Of a stretch of 64,000 nucleotides of DNA, positions 1-11,737 are shown one piece after another; within the stretch, counting starts at the first letter, position 1, and each line of letters opens with the position of its first letter. The stretch lies in the NCBI GenBank assembly GCA_013146195.2, contig CM028380.1:77752556-77816555 (forward strand). Reading direction: 5' to 3'. The position numbers and the translations under genes are program-made. Below the pieces are notes generated by a model. It worked only from the letters and a program-made list of their open reading frames with translations. It had not been told where the DNA came from and made no database searches. This stretch comes from Codonopsis lanceolata (taxonomy: Eukaryota > Streptophyta > Magnoliopsida > Asterales > Campanulaceae).

Positions 1-1162
1 GTGGATAGTGAAGCTATAAGGACCCTCCCCGATCACAACTGCGATCTATGTTACACCCAAGACTTGTAAAGGCATTTCTTTGCATTGTATTGTCGAATGT
101 GGTGTAAAAAGGATTTCGATAGGCTGCTATTACCTTCATATAATGTTTTGAAGATAGTGGGTGGATCACGAAGTGGAGGTAGCCTTATTTTCCCTTGAGA
201 GCAACATGTCCCAAATTTTGGATTGGACTTAGCAGAGCCAACCAATCTCTCATCGATCCAGTGCATTGCTTTACAATATTCACAAATGACGTCCATTCTT
301 CCAAGAGAATGACGGCTTTGATTCAACATTTGTTGATTCTCAATTGCGAGTAGAGGATGCACATCATTTTCAAAGTCACCAATTTGGTTGTGTTCTTCTC
401 TGAAGTCACTTGTATGGTTATGTTGTTGATCAGTTGTGAGAGGTTCTTCTAGTATAGGTTGCCTACATTAAAAAAGTGTTATTATAAAGTTTTAAGGTAT
501 GATTATTTGAAGTAATAATGAGTGAAGGGGAAATAAAGTTACATGATTGACTCGGTGTGTTGTTGTGATTCATTAATTCTTCGTCTCCTTTGCGCTAATG
601 CCCGTCTCGAAGGATTCAAAACAATGTTTGAATCAAGAGGTTGAATAATACGTCCAATCCTATCTCGTTCGGCTCTTTCTCTTGCGAAACGTCTTGCTTG
701 TCCAAGTCCACGTCTACCACGGGGTGCTCGAAGTATTGACGCGATTGACGATAAAGAAGTATTACGATTGGGTATGTGAATTGTAGAAGAAGAGCTTTCC
801 CCTAACTCCATATTCAAAGAAGGTAGAAACATTTGTTGGGGTCTCTCTCGACTCAATCGCATGGCTAATTCATAATCGTCGTCCTAAAGAAATTAATGTA
901 ACTAAATAAACTATATAAAGGATATAAGTCTACATACATATATAGTATGGAATGGTATAATCAAAACTAATTAGAACATAGAATAATGAAAAATCATGCA
1001 ACAAACGAAAAAAATGTAATTAATTAAATAGGTTTTGAAAGTGTTAAACCTAAAATACATAATTGAGAATATGAAAGCCCTTCGACGGAATGATAATACC
1101 TCTTGCACCGATGGTGGCATTGGTGGTAATGGTTCTTTTCCTTTTCTTGAAGGTTGGTCCAT
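1..1162 (-). pseudogene. Helitron RepHel protein, N-terminal exons, decayed and cut by window edge
   Basis: Three exons fit by eye: 1162-1100 (starts MDQPSRKGKE), 883-543 and 462 leftward. Both introns have GT..AG ends and the phases agree (exon 2 ends AT, exon 3 supplies G). Exon 3 carries the block typical of plant Helitron replicase-helicases just before the helicase-like/Rep domain: CEYCKAMHWIDERL, SNPKFGTCCSQGKIRLPP, then SKSF..HIRQYNA. After IRQYN the reading frame shifts and soon meets a stop (TAA at 51-53). A neighbouring frame continues with a family-like GxGPYSFTIH motif up to base 1, after an in-frame stop, so the copy is dead. In autonomous elements this protein nicks and unwinds DNA for rolling-circle transposition. 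The Rep catalytic motifs and the helicase lie off the left edge. The 5' TC terminus of the element, expected to the right of 1162, was not located. Confidence 0.8.
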
Positions 1163-1616
1163 CTTGTGGAACTTTTTGCTGCATAGATGAATATTAATTA
1201 ATATCTACTAAATCATTAGTTAATTAAATAAACGAAAAGGAAAGTGTATGTTTTGATTACGACATAGAAAAAATATTGACCGTTTAAATTTAAAAATGTA
1301 GATCGTTTCCAACCTAATTGTAGAAAAACACGTACTTATAAAATGCATATATAAGCATTGGTACTTGACTCATAAATAGTTATGCTTTTAAATTCCTATA
1401 ATTCAAAATTTTAATTTAGAATTTTTTTACCATGATCTGATCAATCAGAATGCTTATTCTGGATAAAAAGCCCGATTTTGGGGGGGGGGGGGTTCAAATT
1501 GATCGAGCAAATAGGGCCCCTAATGTAAGAGGGCTCAATTTTATATATGTGTAAGCTAGTTTAATTTAGATATATTATAAAAAAAATGTAAACTTAATAA
1601 ATGAATGGTCTTTAGG

Positions 1617-1700
1617 CTCAATTGGTTAGGTAGTTGGGTAAAGGGTTTAAATAAAGCTAGCTGGAGGTCTTGGGTTCATGCTTTTGCATTGCCATCTTTG
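1617..1700 (+). repeat. tRNA-derived SINE-like fragment
   Basis: The segment has an A-box-like GGCTCAATTGGTTAGG and, about 55 bases on, a B-box-like GGGTTCATGC, the arrangement of an internal RNA polymerase III promoter. It does not fold as a tRNA and has no obvious target duplication, so a decayed SINE is the best guess. Chance similarity is possible. Confidence 0.3.
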
Positions 1701-1742
1701 TAATTTTTTATTTATTTTGGGTCTACGAAAAAAAAAAAAAAA

Positions 1743-2260
1743 GTAGTACTTGGGAGTTTTTTTTTTTTTTGGTCTAGGTCAATTATTAATTTTTTTATAT
1801 GCATATTATATCGTATACTCACCCTACGATTTTAGTTAAATAGTCTCCAATACTATTTTGAGATGTTTTACGTAATAATCAACTTTAAAAAATAACTTAT
1901 AATTTTCAAAAATACACAAAATATAGAGATGAAGCGAATACAAAAACACAAACAGGGAAAAAAAAAGTAGTGCTTGGTTTTTTTTTTTTGGGTCTAAGGT
2001 CAATTATTAATTTTTTTATATGCATATTATATCGTATACTCCCCCCCCCCTCGATTTAGTTAAATAGTCTCCAATACTATTGTGAGATGTTTTACGTAAT
2101 AATTAACTTTTAAAAATAACTTATAATTTTCACAAATACACAAAACATAGAGATGAAGAGAATACAAAAACACAAACAGAAAAAAAAAAAAAAAAAAAAA
2201 AAGTAGTACTTCAGAGTTTTTTTTTATTTTGGGTTTACGGTCAATTATTAATTTTTATAT
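1743..2260. repeat. Tandem duplication, about 224-236 bp unit, 2 copies plus a partial third
   Basis: The unit starting AGTAGTACTTGG at 1743 recurs at 1967 and 2203. Copies 1 and 2 share GGTCAATTATTAATTTTTTT, ATATGCATATTATATCGTAT and a block about cacaaa(a/c)atagagatgaag before the next copy. The third copy stops near 2260. The unit ends share words with the 3.5-4.7 kb repeats (agagatgaag..aacacaaaaacac), so both may come from one source element. Confidence 0.75.
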
Positions 2261-2630
2261 TTATTCTTATATCCTTTGTCTGAGAAACAATATACCACAT
2301 TTATGAAAAAATTTATTTCCTCCACCCAAGCAAAGCCTCTGTGGGAAATAGAAATCTTCTTATAATTCCCCGAATTAAATTTTGAAATAGTTTTCGCCGA
2401 CCTCCTTCTATTATAGGTAAAAAGACTTTAGCCCACCCAAATCAAAAGGTACATACTCCTATTTCATAAGGTTAACTTCAAGAAACTGGATAAATTCAAA
2501 GAATGACATCTCAACTTTATGAGCAAATTCCTATAATTACAGGGCAGTGATTCCAAGAGATTCAAGTCCCAAGAAACAAATTCCTAATATTCGTACTAAC
2601 AATGTTTAAAAGCAAAACAAAAACAATAAC

Positions 2631-2712
2631 CTGGAGTGCCTGTAGCTAATAAGCCAAGGAACTTGGTAGCTGGAAACAGATGAGTGACGCTTATTGGATC
2701 CAAAAGCTTGTC
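2631..2712 (-). other. Exon-like fragment of an unidentified gene
   Basis: On the minus strand the segment is bounded by ..TTTTTGAATGCAG at its 5' side and GTTATTG at its 3' side, good splice-site context, and is open in two frames (one reads DKLLDPISVTHLFPATKFLG). No family is recognised and no flanking exon could be joined. It may be a captured gene fragment; chance is possible. Confidence 0.25.
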
Positions 2713-3508
2713 CTGCATTCAAAAATGAGTACTTCAATAAATGAAGCAGATATTATAGAAATGAACAACTAAAAATATTATTTTCTTAAAAAAAAATTGA
2801 CTTTCAAACGGGGTCTCTTTGCCCGTAATGGGGGGATTAAATTGCTTAAGTTAATTACGATAACAGTTAAAAAGAAAAAAATAAATATTATTCGAATATC
2901 ACGGCCGGCTTCGAATCTATAATCTCCATTCTAGAAGCGGGTCTGATTAATTGCTGCAATTTGAAATTATTTGCTTCAGTATGATGAATATTTTGTATTG
3001 CTTTAGTTTATTTAATCATTTTTTTTTTTTACTTGAATTTATAGTGCATAAATTCAGAAGTCAAAATATAAATAAAAGCAAAAAATTGATTAGAGTATAT
3101 TCTTTTTATTGCAAATTATTTTAACGAATTAAAAATAATAGTTTTCAGTAATTATTTAATACTTATATTTTTAACGAATTTATTTGTACTTGTTACTATC
3201 GATCATACCTTTATTTTATCTTCCTTGTTTTTTTTTATTTTACTTTATCTTATTTTTATATCTAGGGCAGTTGGCAAATTTTAGGATATAAAAAAGTTAC
3301 TCTTTTTCTCTCTTCCTAGTTCCTCCTGTCTATACTCTAGTCTCTATATATATGTCTATAGGCCCTACACATTGTCTACCACCTCAAGTCTTACAACACC
3401 CTTCTGGCTTCTGTACATCACTCATCAGTCATCAACCTCAGGCACTTAGCTCTCTCCTAAGTCCTAACCAGTAACCACCTTTAAAATCAAAACAAATCCA
3501 TGGACATT

Positions 3509-4004
3509 AGTACTACTCACCAAGCTGAAGGGAGTACATAATCTATATTTATGCAGTATGTCAGTTTCTAACCCAAAAGAGTCCAGAAGTTGTTTCTTAT
3601 AAATTGTCTTGTTCTAAGAATATGAATTACAAATGATGCTACAAAGTTCAGAATACACAAAACACACAAAAAATAGAGATGAAGAGAACACAAAAACACG
3701 AACAGTCGAAAAACATGAAAAGATAGAAACAGTTAATCACCGAGGGCTGTTGACCTAGTACTACTCACCAAGCTGAAGGGAGTACATAATCTATATTTAT
3801 GCAGTATGTCAGTTTCTAACCCAAAAGAGTCCAGAAGTTGTTTCTTATAAATTGTCTTGTTATAAGAATATGAATTACGAATGATGCTACAAAGTTCAGA
3901 ATACACAAAACACACAAAAAATAGAGATGAAGAGAACACAAAAACACGAACAGTCGAAAAACATGAAAAGATAGAAACAGTTAATCACCGAGGGCTGTTG
4001 ACCT
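3509..4004. repeat. Near-perfect 248-bp tandem duplication
   Basis: Copy A is 3509-3756 and copy B 3757-4004. They start AGTACTACTCACCAAGCTGA and end CACCGAGGGCTGTTGACCT, differing by only a few bases (for example GTTCTAAG/GTTATAAG). The near identity indicates a recent duplication. A more diverged third copy is split over 4543-4767. Confidence 0.9.
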
Positions 4005-6414
4005 GTAATAGTCTACGGTTGATAATGATATATCATGCCAATCAGCTTCTAATCATTTTGTGATTTAGACTTACGCATGATTCCATATAAGCAAAAATGT
4101 TCGCTTTACATTTATAATACGGGCAACAACTACCATGTCGCAAATCTGCCAATGGACAATGAGCCTTATTTTCAGTTTCATTATGCTCTAATGATTAATC
4201 ATAAGAATTCAACTGTGGTCAGTATTTGATGCTTTGACAACTAAGCAAGTGGTTTGCAATATTGTCACACCTAATAACTTCAGTATAGATGGCAATACCA
4301 AGGCAGAATATCAAGGTTAAAACATTCACTACTCATCAGAAAACACTATTTTCTGCATTGACCTACAGGCATGAAAACTAAAATCCTAAGAGAAAACTGT
4401 TGCTCCAAAATCCTAAGAGAAAGTCCAGTTTTTCATGACAATTTCCTTGTTAAACTTAAACTACTTCCCTAAGACATTTTTAATCAATTCCAAAATGATC
4501 AAACCGGAAAAATCATGATTCATGATTTTAGCTTACACATACATAATCTATATTTATGCAGTATGTCAGTTTCTAACCCAAAAGAGTCCAGAAGTTGTTT
4601 CTTATAAACTTTCTTGTTCTAAGAATATGAATTACAAATTCTAAACCAAAATACATTAGTGCAAAGGTCAAAACAGACTAATGATGCTACAAAGTTCAGC
4701 CGAAAAAATAGAGATGAAGAGAACACAAAAATACGAACAGCCGAAAAACATGAAGAGATAGAAAATTACAGATTCAGACAACGGCGGGGGCGAAGGCTCG
4801 AGAAGAAGCACAAAGTTTAGGGGCAGATTGCTTTGATCGATTCTGGCAGCGGATACTTAAAAGTCTTGGACTGAGGATGCGTTGCGAGATTGGCACACTG
4901 AAAAATTTGCCCCAAAATTAATTACATGGGTTCCCTTAAAGAAATTGAATGAAGGAATTTAAAAAAAATACAAAGCCACTTTGCAATTCAGTTTATGTGT
5001 GTGTGTGTGTAGTGATTTCAAAGTGTCATGGAGATTAAATTCAAAATTCAGCAGCAAAACACAAAAGATGCAAATTAAATTAAAGTGACCAACTCCACCA
5101 AGAAAAAGCAAATAGAAGCAGGATAAAATATCGGGACAGTCATCATAATACAGAAGCTAGTAAATTACTATTACTAATTATTTCTAGAGTTCATAAACAA
5201 AAGTAGCTTCCGGAACACCCCAAAACTGCAGGAATCAAACGCCCAACCATATTGCAACTTTTCCCCAATGTTCTGATTGTCAAAACCTGTTTGATTCTCC
5301 ACAGTCCAAATGGCTTCAAAGTCATCAATTCCAGCCTTGTTCATAATCTTGATCACTTCTACTTTGACTCTGTTGCCAATCCTCACTCATGCTTTACCTT
5401 TTGTTGTCTTCCATGGTAATACTGTCTTCTCATTTGCTTGATTATGTTTTACATTTGTATTTTATTATTTTTTTTGAGTTTTTTGCAAATACCCATTAAC
5501 CTATTAATGTTGTCAGATTAATCTTGAACCTAGTTCTCTCTTTGAATCCAGCTAGCTTGTTCACACAGATTGATCTTGAACCTAGTTTACAAATTCATTT
5601 TGAGTATTTAACTAATACCCATTAATAGTCATTTTTAGATTATTGATTATGTTAGATTAATCTTAGACTAATCTTGTACCTAGTTTATAGCAATATTTAT
5701 GTAGCTTTTGAGCTTTACTGCTTCAGGTGGATTAATCTCAAATCTAGTCTTTGTTGGTTATTTGGGTTGTTAGTTTGTACCCAATTACCCATTATACTTA
5801 ATTTGCTTTGACTTTTGAAACAATTAATCATCAATTTGTTGTTAGATAAATCTCGAACCTAGTTTTTCGTGTTCTTCAAACTTCTGTACTTGGGTTCTTT
5901 CTATGGAGTTCTTCGCTTGAATTCATTAAGATAAATCAGCTCCATGTGAATCTGTCCTGTTGTGGTGCATAAAGGAAAAGCTTGAATCAAAAAGCAAGTT
6001 GAAACAATTGCAGTGAGTTATTGATCCTTTATTCTACTTTTATATTTCTAGATAGACATGAAAATATTAATTAATTAGTTAAACATCTGTGTTGGAATGA
6101 TGCAGTTGTATGTTAAGTGTATTCCTTGAATTTGGGAATGGTTTTTCCATTTGAGAGAGCCAAAAGGCTAGCTAATCTCTCATTAACCAAGACTCAAGTG
6201 AGAAAGAGAACCAAGTGATAAACAAAAATGTGTCCTAGTCCATCACAATGGCAAACCCAAGATAACTGAACACAATTGCAAACCCACGAAACTGGAAGCA
6301 AAATGCAAGTAAACAATCCTTTTGATATCACTTTCATATCCTTTTGATGGAAGAGATGGAGATAATATGAATCTTGTCAGTCTACTTCACTAATTAGGTT
6401 GGTTTCTGTGTGCT
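4005..6414. other. AT-rich spacer with a diverged third repeat copy and a short-phrase repeat
   Basis: 4543-4640 and 4680-4767 repeat the 248-bp unit above with several changes and an internal insertion. 4770-4870 is locally GC-richer but not coding to my eye. 5515-5870 holds about five degenerate copies of ATTAATCTTGAACCTAGTTT. No gene is supported. Confidence 0.5.
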
Positions 6415-7640
6415 GTGTGTTTCGACTCTGTGGTTCAGTATGTGCCATACGTGGGAGATAGCAAGAGGGCCATGGATGACTTGGTCCTACTTGCTGAACT
6501 CAGTACCGCATTCAACTTAAATCTGAGGCAGAGGTCCCCCCTCTATCACACTTCCATTTTCTTTCCCAAGATTCTGTTTCTTAACTGTCGTATTTAGCAT
6601 TACTAACATAGATAATGACTGCGATAATTGCAGGGTAAATTTCATTCATTCCATCCTGTTGCTACCAAGGCCCCTCTTGTAAGTCTTAATCGAAACATTT
6701 TTCTGTCCGTTCTTAGTTTTTTATGATTGAAAGAGTAAATAAGTGGAAAATTGAAAAAGGGTAGTGGGCAAATGAATTTACACAAAATTTAATAAAAATC
6801 AAAGAAACCAAGATGAGAGGAATTGGTGTAAAAACAGAAAAAGGTAAAATGCAAACCCAAGAAACTGGAAGCAAAATGCAAGTAAACACTCTATTAGAAA
6901 TTTTTAACAATTTCACACAGTTAACACTCTATTAGAAATTTAGTTAACAATCCTTTCATACCCAATACATAAAAATCCAAGAAACCAAGATGAGAGGAAC
7001 ACTGTAAATTGAAAAAGGGTCACGATTCGGCGATTCGAATGTACACCCCTACCTCCCTCACACACTCAAAGAAAAAGAAAGAAAATAGAGAGAAACATAT
7101 GGTCAATGAAACAAAGACCTAACAAACTTTGTTTATGGCCCTGTGGTACCCTTTTTTTTTTTCTGTATTACACTATAACAGTATAACTTGTGAAAAGAGG
7201 TTTAAGAAAAGAAAATGGAAAAAAAGAGTACAAAAAAATAAACTAAGCAGAGTACTTTGAGTGAAGTGGTATTTAGTATCCCATGTATAGTACTAAAGTG
7301 ACAACAGTTTATTGTTCTGATACTTGAGTTCTGCTAGGCGAGCATGGATGTTGCCTGTGGGCCTTTGGATTTGAGATATTTCAGGCCAAATTACTTGGGC
7401 TTCCAGCATACTTTGGTTAAGTACAGAATGGGATACTGGATTGTTACCATGGTATTTGGAGTACTCTTACTTAATTATTGAGAATGGTTTCGGAGGAACC
7501 TAAAGTTTATCTCTGTTCCAACCTTTCCTTTACACGGTGGACGCTTTTAACATTATGGTTTCTGGGACTTATGAGACTGGTTGGAGTATTCATTGGCTTC
7601 TCCTTTTCTTTGCTAATGGCACTACAGGTTTATGCGAATA
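6415..7640 (+). pseudogene. Exon-like remnants of an unidentified gene
   Basis: A frame beginning near 6425 reads VVQYVPYVGDSKRAMDDLVL and continues to about 6530, where an AG/GT donor-like site occurs. A short segment at 6634-6676 is bounded by ..TTGCAG and GTAAGT. A third open stretch at 7343-7470 follows ..CTGCTAG and reads MDVACGPLDLRYFRPNYLG. These look like pieces of a real protein-coding gene with introns, but I do not recognise the protein, and the phases do not join cleanly through all three. The region is followed by a purine-rich block and a Helitron-like 5' end (8233), so a transposon-captured gene fragment is plausible. A dead host gene is the alternative. Confidence 0.35.
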
Positions 7641-7740
7641 CACTTAACTAAATTTAGCAAAGGATGTCCAAATGAATAACAATCCTTCAATACCCAATAC
7701 ACAAAATTTAATAAAAAACCAAGAAACCAAGATGAGAGGA

Positions 7741-8095
7741 AGGGTTGCAGAGAGACATACCTGGACTGAGAGAAAGAGGGAGAGAGGCGCAGGGGAGATC
7801 GTCGGCAGAGAAGGCGCAGAGGCGGCGGAACTGGACCGAGAGAAAGAGGAGAGAGGCGCATTGCATTGGGAGGAGATCGCAGAGAAGGCAGCGAAGTGGG
7901 CTGGAACAGGAGGGCGGAAGGTTGAGGGGCCGGAGGAGGTTGGCTTTGAGAGAGATACTCGGATCGAGAGAAAGAGGAGAGAGGCGCATGAAGGTTTTGA
8001 CTCTTGGTTTTGAAAATCCATGGAAAGTGGTAACAGAGGAAGAAAATGGGGAAGAAGGTAGAGATGAATGCCGCGGTAGGAGGAAAAAGGCGTAA
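7741..8095. repeat. Purine-rich block with degenerate GAGAGAAAGAGGAGAGAGGC repeats
   Basis: Three copies of a GA(C/T)CGAGAGAAAGAGGAGAGAGGCGCA-like unit occur near 7763, 7831 and 7963. The composition is GC- and purine-rich compared with the flanks, so several frames stay open by composition alone. No protein signature is seen. It resembles a transcribed leader or a GC-rich transposon interior. Confidence 0.6.
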
Positions 8096-8169
8096 CCGAA
8101 GGAAACCGTTGTTCGCACATGTGAGTGATAAAATGAATTACGGGCGTTGGATCATCGTAAAAGGGTAAA

Positions 8170-8233
8170 TCTCAGCCCCTCTTTATCTCTACTCAATTGC
8201 ACATGTGTTTTCCAAGCCCTTTTATAATATAGA
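8170..8233 (-). mobile_element. Helitron-like 5' terminus (minus strand)
   Basis: Read on the minus strand from 8233 the sequence starts TCTATATTATAAAAGGGCTT, preceded by A. It continues through CAATTGAGTAGAG and GGGGCTGAGATT. The Helitron at 50107-50763 starts TCTATAATACAATACAGCTC and continues through CAATTGACTAAAG and GGAGCTGAGATT, so the two ends are related. The matching CTAG end to the left was not found. Confidence 0.5.
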
Positions 8234-8716
8234 TTTTTGTTGATTCATTTTGTATTCTTTAACAATTTAAGCTTTTAAATTAGTTGATTAATTAGCAATA
8301 GTTTACTTATAATTTTTTATCCATTAGGTTAACAATTGATGCTATACTGTCTATCAATATGCAACTCATGCAAGCTATAACTGATAAGCGTTAGCTCAAC
8401 TGGTACTACTCATTTCTTTTAACAAAAAAGTTAAGTGTTCATGATTCACTAAAGATACCCTGGTACGTTACTACTCTACACAAAGAGATCGGATATTCAA
8501 GTTTCACCAAAGACACTGTTCAATATATATGTGTGTGTGTGTGCGTGCGCGCAAGTGATACCTATATCAAAATTTGATAATGACTCGAATATGTAACTCG
8601 TATAGTTGACTCGATGATTAAATTTTTAGAAAATTACTTCTAGCTTTACAAAATAAAAAGAATAGTTAAAAAAAATTAGTATGTAAGGGCCATTACAGAC
8701 TAAGTTGAATCTTTTA
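8234..8716. other. AT-rich spacer with a SINE-like fragment
   Basis: 8388-8530 has an A-box-like GCGTTAGCTCAACTGGTACT and B-box-like words (GTTCATGATTC; ATTCAAGTTTC), followed by a TG/CG microsatellite (8527-8552). No gene is seen. Confidence 0.35.
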
Positions 8717-8979
8717 TCTATATTATAAAAGAGCTCAAAATTTAACTGATGATCCTGATCGAATTGTGCTAAACATAACTGATGGTCCAAAATTTCCAGA
8801 TTGATTCGTAAGTATGCGAGTTAGAAATAAACACCTCGACTATGAGTTATGTTTGAAGTATCCCTCTATAATTACATAGAATTGAATTACCCCGTTAGTT
8901 ATGAGTTTTATTTATCCCGACCATTCATTAAACTGATTTCATACCGACACCGTGTTTATGACACGAACACGTATACTAG
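8717..8979 (+). mobile_element. Short non-autonomous Helitron
   Basis: The element starts TCTATATTATAAAAGAGC after an A and ends GTATACTAG before a T, the A/T target preference of Helitrons without target duplication. Ten bases before CTAG is a perfect 5-bp hairpin, CGTGT-ttatg-ACACG (8951-8965). These are the three diagnostic Helitron features. There is no coding capacity in 263 bp, so it must have moved using proteins from another copy. Confidence 0.8.
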
Positions 8980-9540
8980 TTTTTTTTTAAAATAAGAAAT
9001 TGAATTTTTTAAACCAAAGAAGAGATAAGGTCCACGGGGACATTAAAAATTATGATATGAACAATTGAGCATCATAAATTTTGGGGCTATTGGCCTCATT
9101 TTTGTACTAATTAAATAAATCGCTATCCCTTTAAGAACCACCAACATATTCCGTTATAGTTCTTAGATTCAAATTTGAACTACTTAGTAAAAGATTTTCT
9201 CTAGCTAGACATCTTTGTATTCTTTAAATTAAAGAACTTTTTAATATTTTAAGAGTTTTCACGATAATATTAAAACGATAATACTCTTACTCGCTCTCTT
9301 CCACCGTTATTGTTATATTTTAACGTCAAATCGAGTGTTTTTTGAATAAAATATAATGTATATTTTTTATTTAAAAAAATCATAAAACAGATACTCGACT
9401 TGTCTTTAAATTATTGTCATGTTTGACTCAACACACGAATTAATGAATTAAGAAAAAATAGTTGACATTTTTAGTAATATTAGTATAATATGTAGTTTTT
9501 TTAAAGTACATGAACATGTGACTCATAATTAAAGTATGAG
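8980..9540. other. AT-rich spacer
   Basis: No open frame of note, no recognised element and no splice or RNA gene signals. Confidence 0.5.
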
Positions 9541-9654
9541 GTGGTCTCCTGTAAGACGGTCTTACGGATGCTTATCCGTAAGACGGAGCCCCATTTAAAA
9601 ATTCACGGGTCATAATAAATAAATAATATGTTATAAAAATTCACAAAACGCAGC

Positions 9655-9735
9655 TAGCTGAGATGGTTCACGGAAAATGCTTAAGGTTTAGTTCATAGCG
9701 TTCCTAGGTCTGTGGTTCGAAGCTCCTTCACCCTA
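9655..9735 (+). repeat. tRNA-like (SINE-like) fragment
   Basis: An A-box-like TAGCTGAGATGG is followed about 55 bases later by a B box, GGTTCGAAGCTCC, close to the pol III consensus GGTTCGANTCC. No cloverleaf is formed. A SINE head is likeliest. Confidence 0.4.
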
Positions 9736-10019
9736 TAATTAAGTATTATTGCTAAAAATATGTTGTTTTGCACCGGTGTCCTTGCATTTTCAAGGTTTGC
9801 CACTGTAATTTTTATGTTTTCCCGCCTTACATTTTAAACCTTGTCACTCAAAGCATCAATCGCCTCGAGATACTTAACGGATCTTAATGAACTTTAACAA
9901 AATGCAAAATGACACGCTTAAAGTCAAACGTGACACATTGAAAAGACAAAAGTGATATATTTTAAGGTTGAAAGTGACACTATGAAGGGTCATTTATTAT
10001 AATTCTTATTAAAATACAA

Positions 10020-10475
10020 AATAATACTCTTAATACTAAAAAGTGACATTTTTGATACTAAAAATTGACAAATTTAATACTAAAAAGTGACACTTTTAAT
10101 ATTAAAAAAATAAGAGTCATGGTGAAGAGGAATCAAAGAATTAAGAGTGTCACTTTTTAGTATTAAATGTGTCACTTTTTAGTATTACGAGTGTCACTTT
10201 TTAATATTAAGAGTATCACTTTTTAGTATTAAATTTGTCACTTTTTAATATTAAGAGTGTCACTTTTTAATATTAAGAGTGTCACGTTTTAGTATTAAAT
10301 TTGTCACTTTTTAGTATTAAGAGTGTCACTTTTTAATATTAAGAGTGTCACTTTTTAGTATTAAGAGTGTCACTTTTTAGTATTAAGAGTGTCACTTTTT
10401 AGTATTAAGAGTGTCACTTTTTAGTAATAAGAGTGTCACTTTTTAGTATTAAGAGTGTCACTTTTTAGTATTAAA
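10020..10475. repeat. 22-bp minisatellite, left part, with an inverted start
   Basis: From about 10140 the unit GTGTCACTTTTTAGTATTAA(G/A)(A/T)G recurs around 15 times. Between about 10025 and 10105 the same unit appears in the opposite orientation (TACTAAAAAGTGACAC), so the array changes direction near 10110-10140. The diverged lead-in at 9910-9990 also has GTGACAC words. Confidence 0.9.
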
Positions 10476-11737
10476 CTAGTTTTACACCCGTGCGTTAAAC
10501 GCACGCAATATAATTTTTTCAATTAACTTGTATTTAAGTAAAATAAAGAAGAAAAATAAATTAAAAATAATAATAATGTTTGAGGTAACTACTTTCGATT
10601 AAAAAAAACCTGTTTGATTTAAAAATTAGAGACTTATCTATTTAAGATCTAAGAAAATAAAGTCATTTTTTATAAAATAAATACAACTTTGTCCTTCACT
10701 AAATCTTAATTGCAGCAATAATTTTAAAAATAGTTGTAAATCTAGTATTGTTATAAATTGAAATATGGTTAATATATGGTCATATAGTTATTGCATTATA
10801 TGAAAAGTAATAAACAATTAAAATAATATACTACAAAAGAAGAGAATCTAATTATAAAGAACTACATCGAAAAATAATAACATTATGAAAAAAATCAAAA
10901 TGTTATCGTGATTCAATAATCCTCCGTTAACTACATACACACAAAAAGAAGAAAGAATGAGAGGAAAATAGGAAATTAACCCCACTGGCAATCTCCCTTA
11001 TTTTCTATTTCTCTCAGGAAATATCACGTATTCTAACTGATAATTTCTCTTACACTCACCGTCCCACACCACAGTAAGTTTTCGTCCTATCGCTCCATAT
11101 TTTGCTCGGTCCATCTCTCTTTCTCTAATATCCAACTTTTTTCTGAGGGAAAAATATTGATTATATTTTCTCGGTGATTTATCATTCGGATCTAATGAAA
11201 TCACATAAAAACATTTTGTTTAATTATTTCATATAAAAAAATATTTTTGACATTCAGATCTATTGTGAATTTGTTAATATTTTTTATACATCGATTTTTG
11301 TTATTTACTTTTAGATAAATCTCCGAACTGGTTTAATCATTTAGTATTCTCGAAAGATAATTTTTTCTGGTGATTTTTATTTCATACTACTTTGAATTTG
11401 TCAATGGTTTTTGCACATCTCAATTTTTTTGTATTTCTTGATTTACTTGATTTTTTTAGTATAATATTTCAATATTTGATATGTTCATGTTCTGAACTAA
11501 TCCATTTTCACTAATCATCATTTACAATGTGTTGATTTATTTCCGTTTGACACAACCGAGAATTGAAAAACTGAGTAAATTAAGATAATTGATGGTGAAA
11601 GTTTCAATGAGTTTTTGAATTATTTAATTAAAGAATTCATTAATTGTTTCTTGTTAATTGGAGTTTCTATTTTGAGAAACAAAGTTTTGGTGAGATTTTT
11701 CCCTATATAGACTACCCTGCTTTTATATATATATAGA
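10476..11737 (-). mobile_element. Non-autonomous Helitron inserted in the minisatellite
   Basis: On the minus strand the element starts TCTATATATATATAAAAGC (11737) and ends GGTGTAAAACTAG (10476). The 3' hairpin is CGTGCG-ttaaa-CGCACG (10489-10505). Removing 10476-11737 joins ..TTTTTAGTATTAAA to TGTGTCAC.., exactly one of the array's own unit variants (seen near 10160), so the insertion fell between A and T with no target duplication, as expected for Helitrons. 1262 bp; no RepHel motifs. The frame at 10998-11204 is not recognisable. Confidence 0.92.

Larger units (their letters stand above)
1163..3508. other. AT-rich spacer without a convincing gene
   Basis: Holds homopolymer runs (G run near 1480, A and T runs near 1730-1770), a tRNA-like SINE candidate (1617-1700) and a tandem duplication (1743-2260), described separately. 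One 82-base exon-like segment lies at 2631-2712 on the minus strand. The stretch 3240-3500 is pyrimidine-rich but shows no long open frame. Confidence 0.6.

Noticed and set aside
7622..8120. Several overlapping open frames of 79-158 residues
   Set aside because: All arise from purine-rich low-complexity sequence; none has a recognisable domain or consistent codon pattern.
10998..11204. 68-residue frame inside the Helitron
   Set aside because: No similarity to RepHel or other families recognised; short frames of this size are expected by chance.
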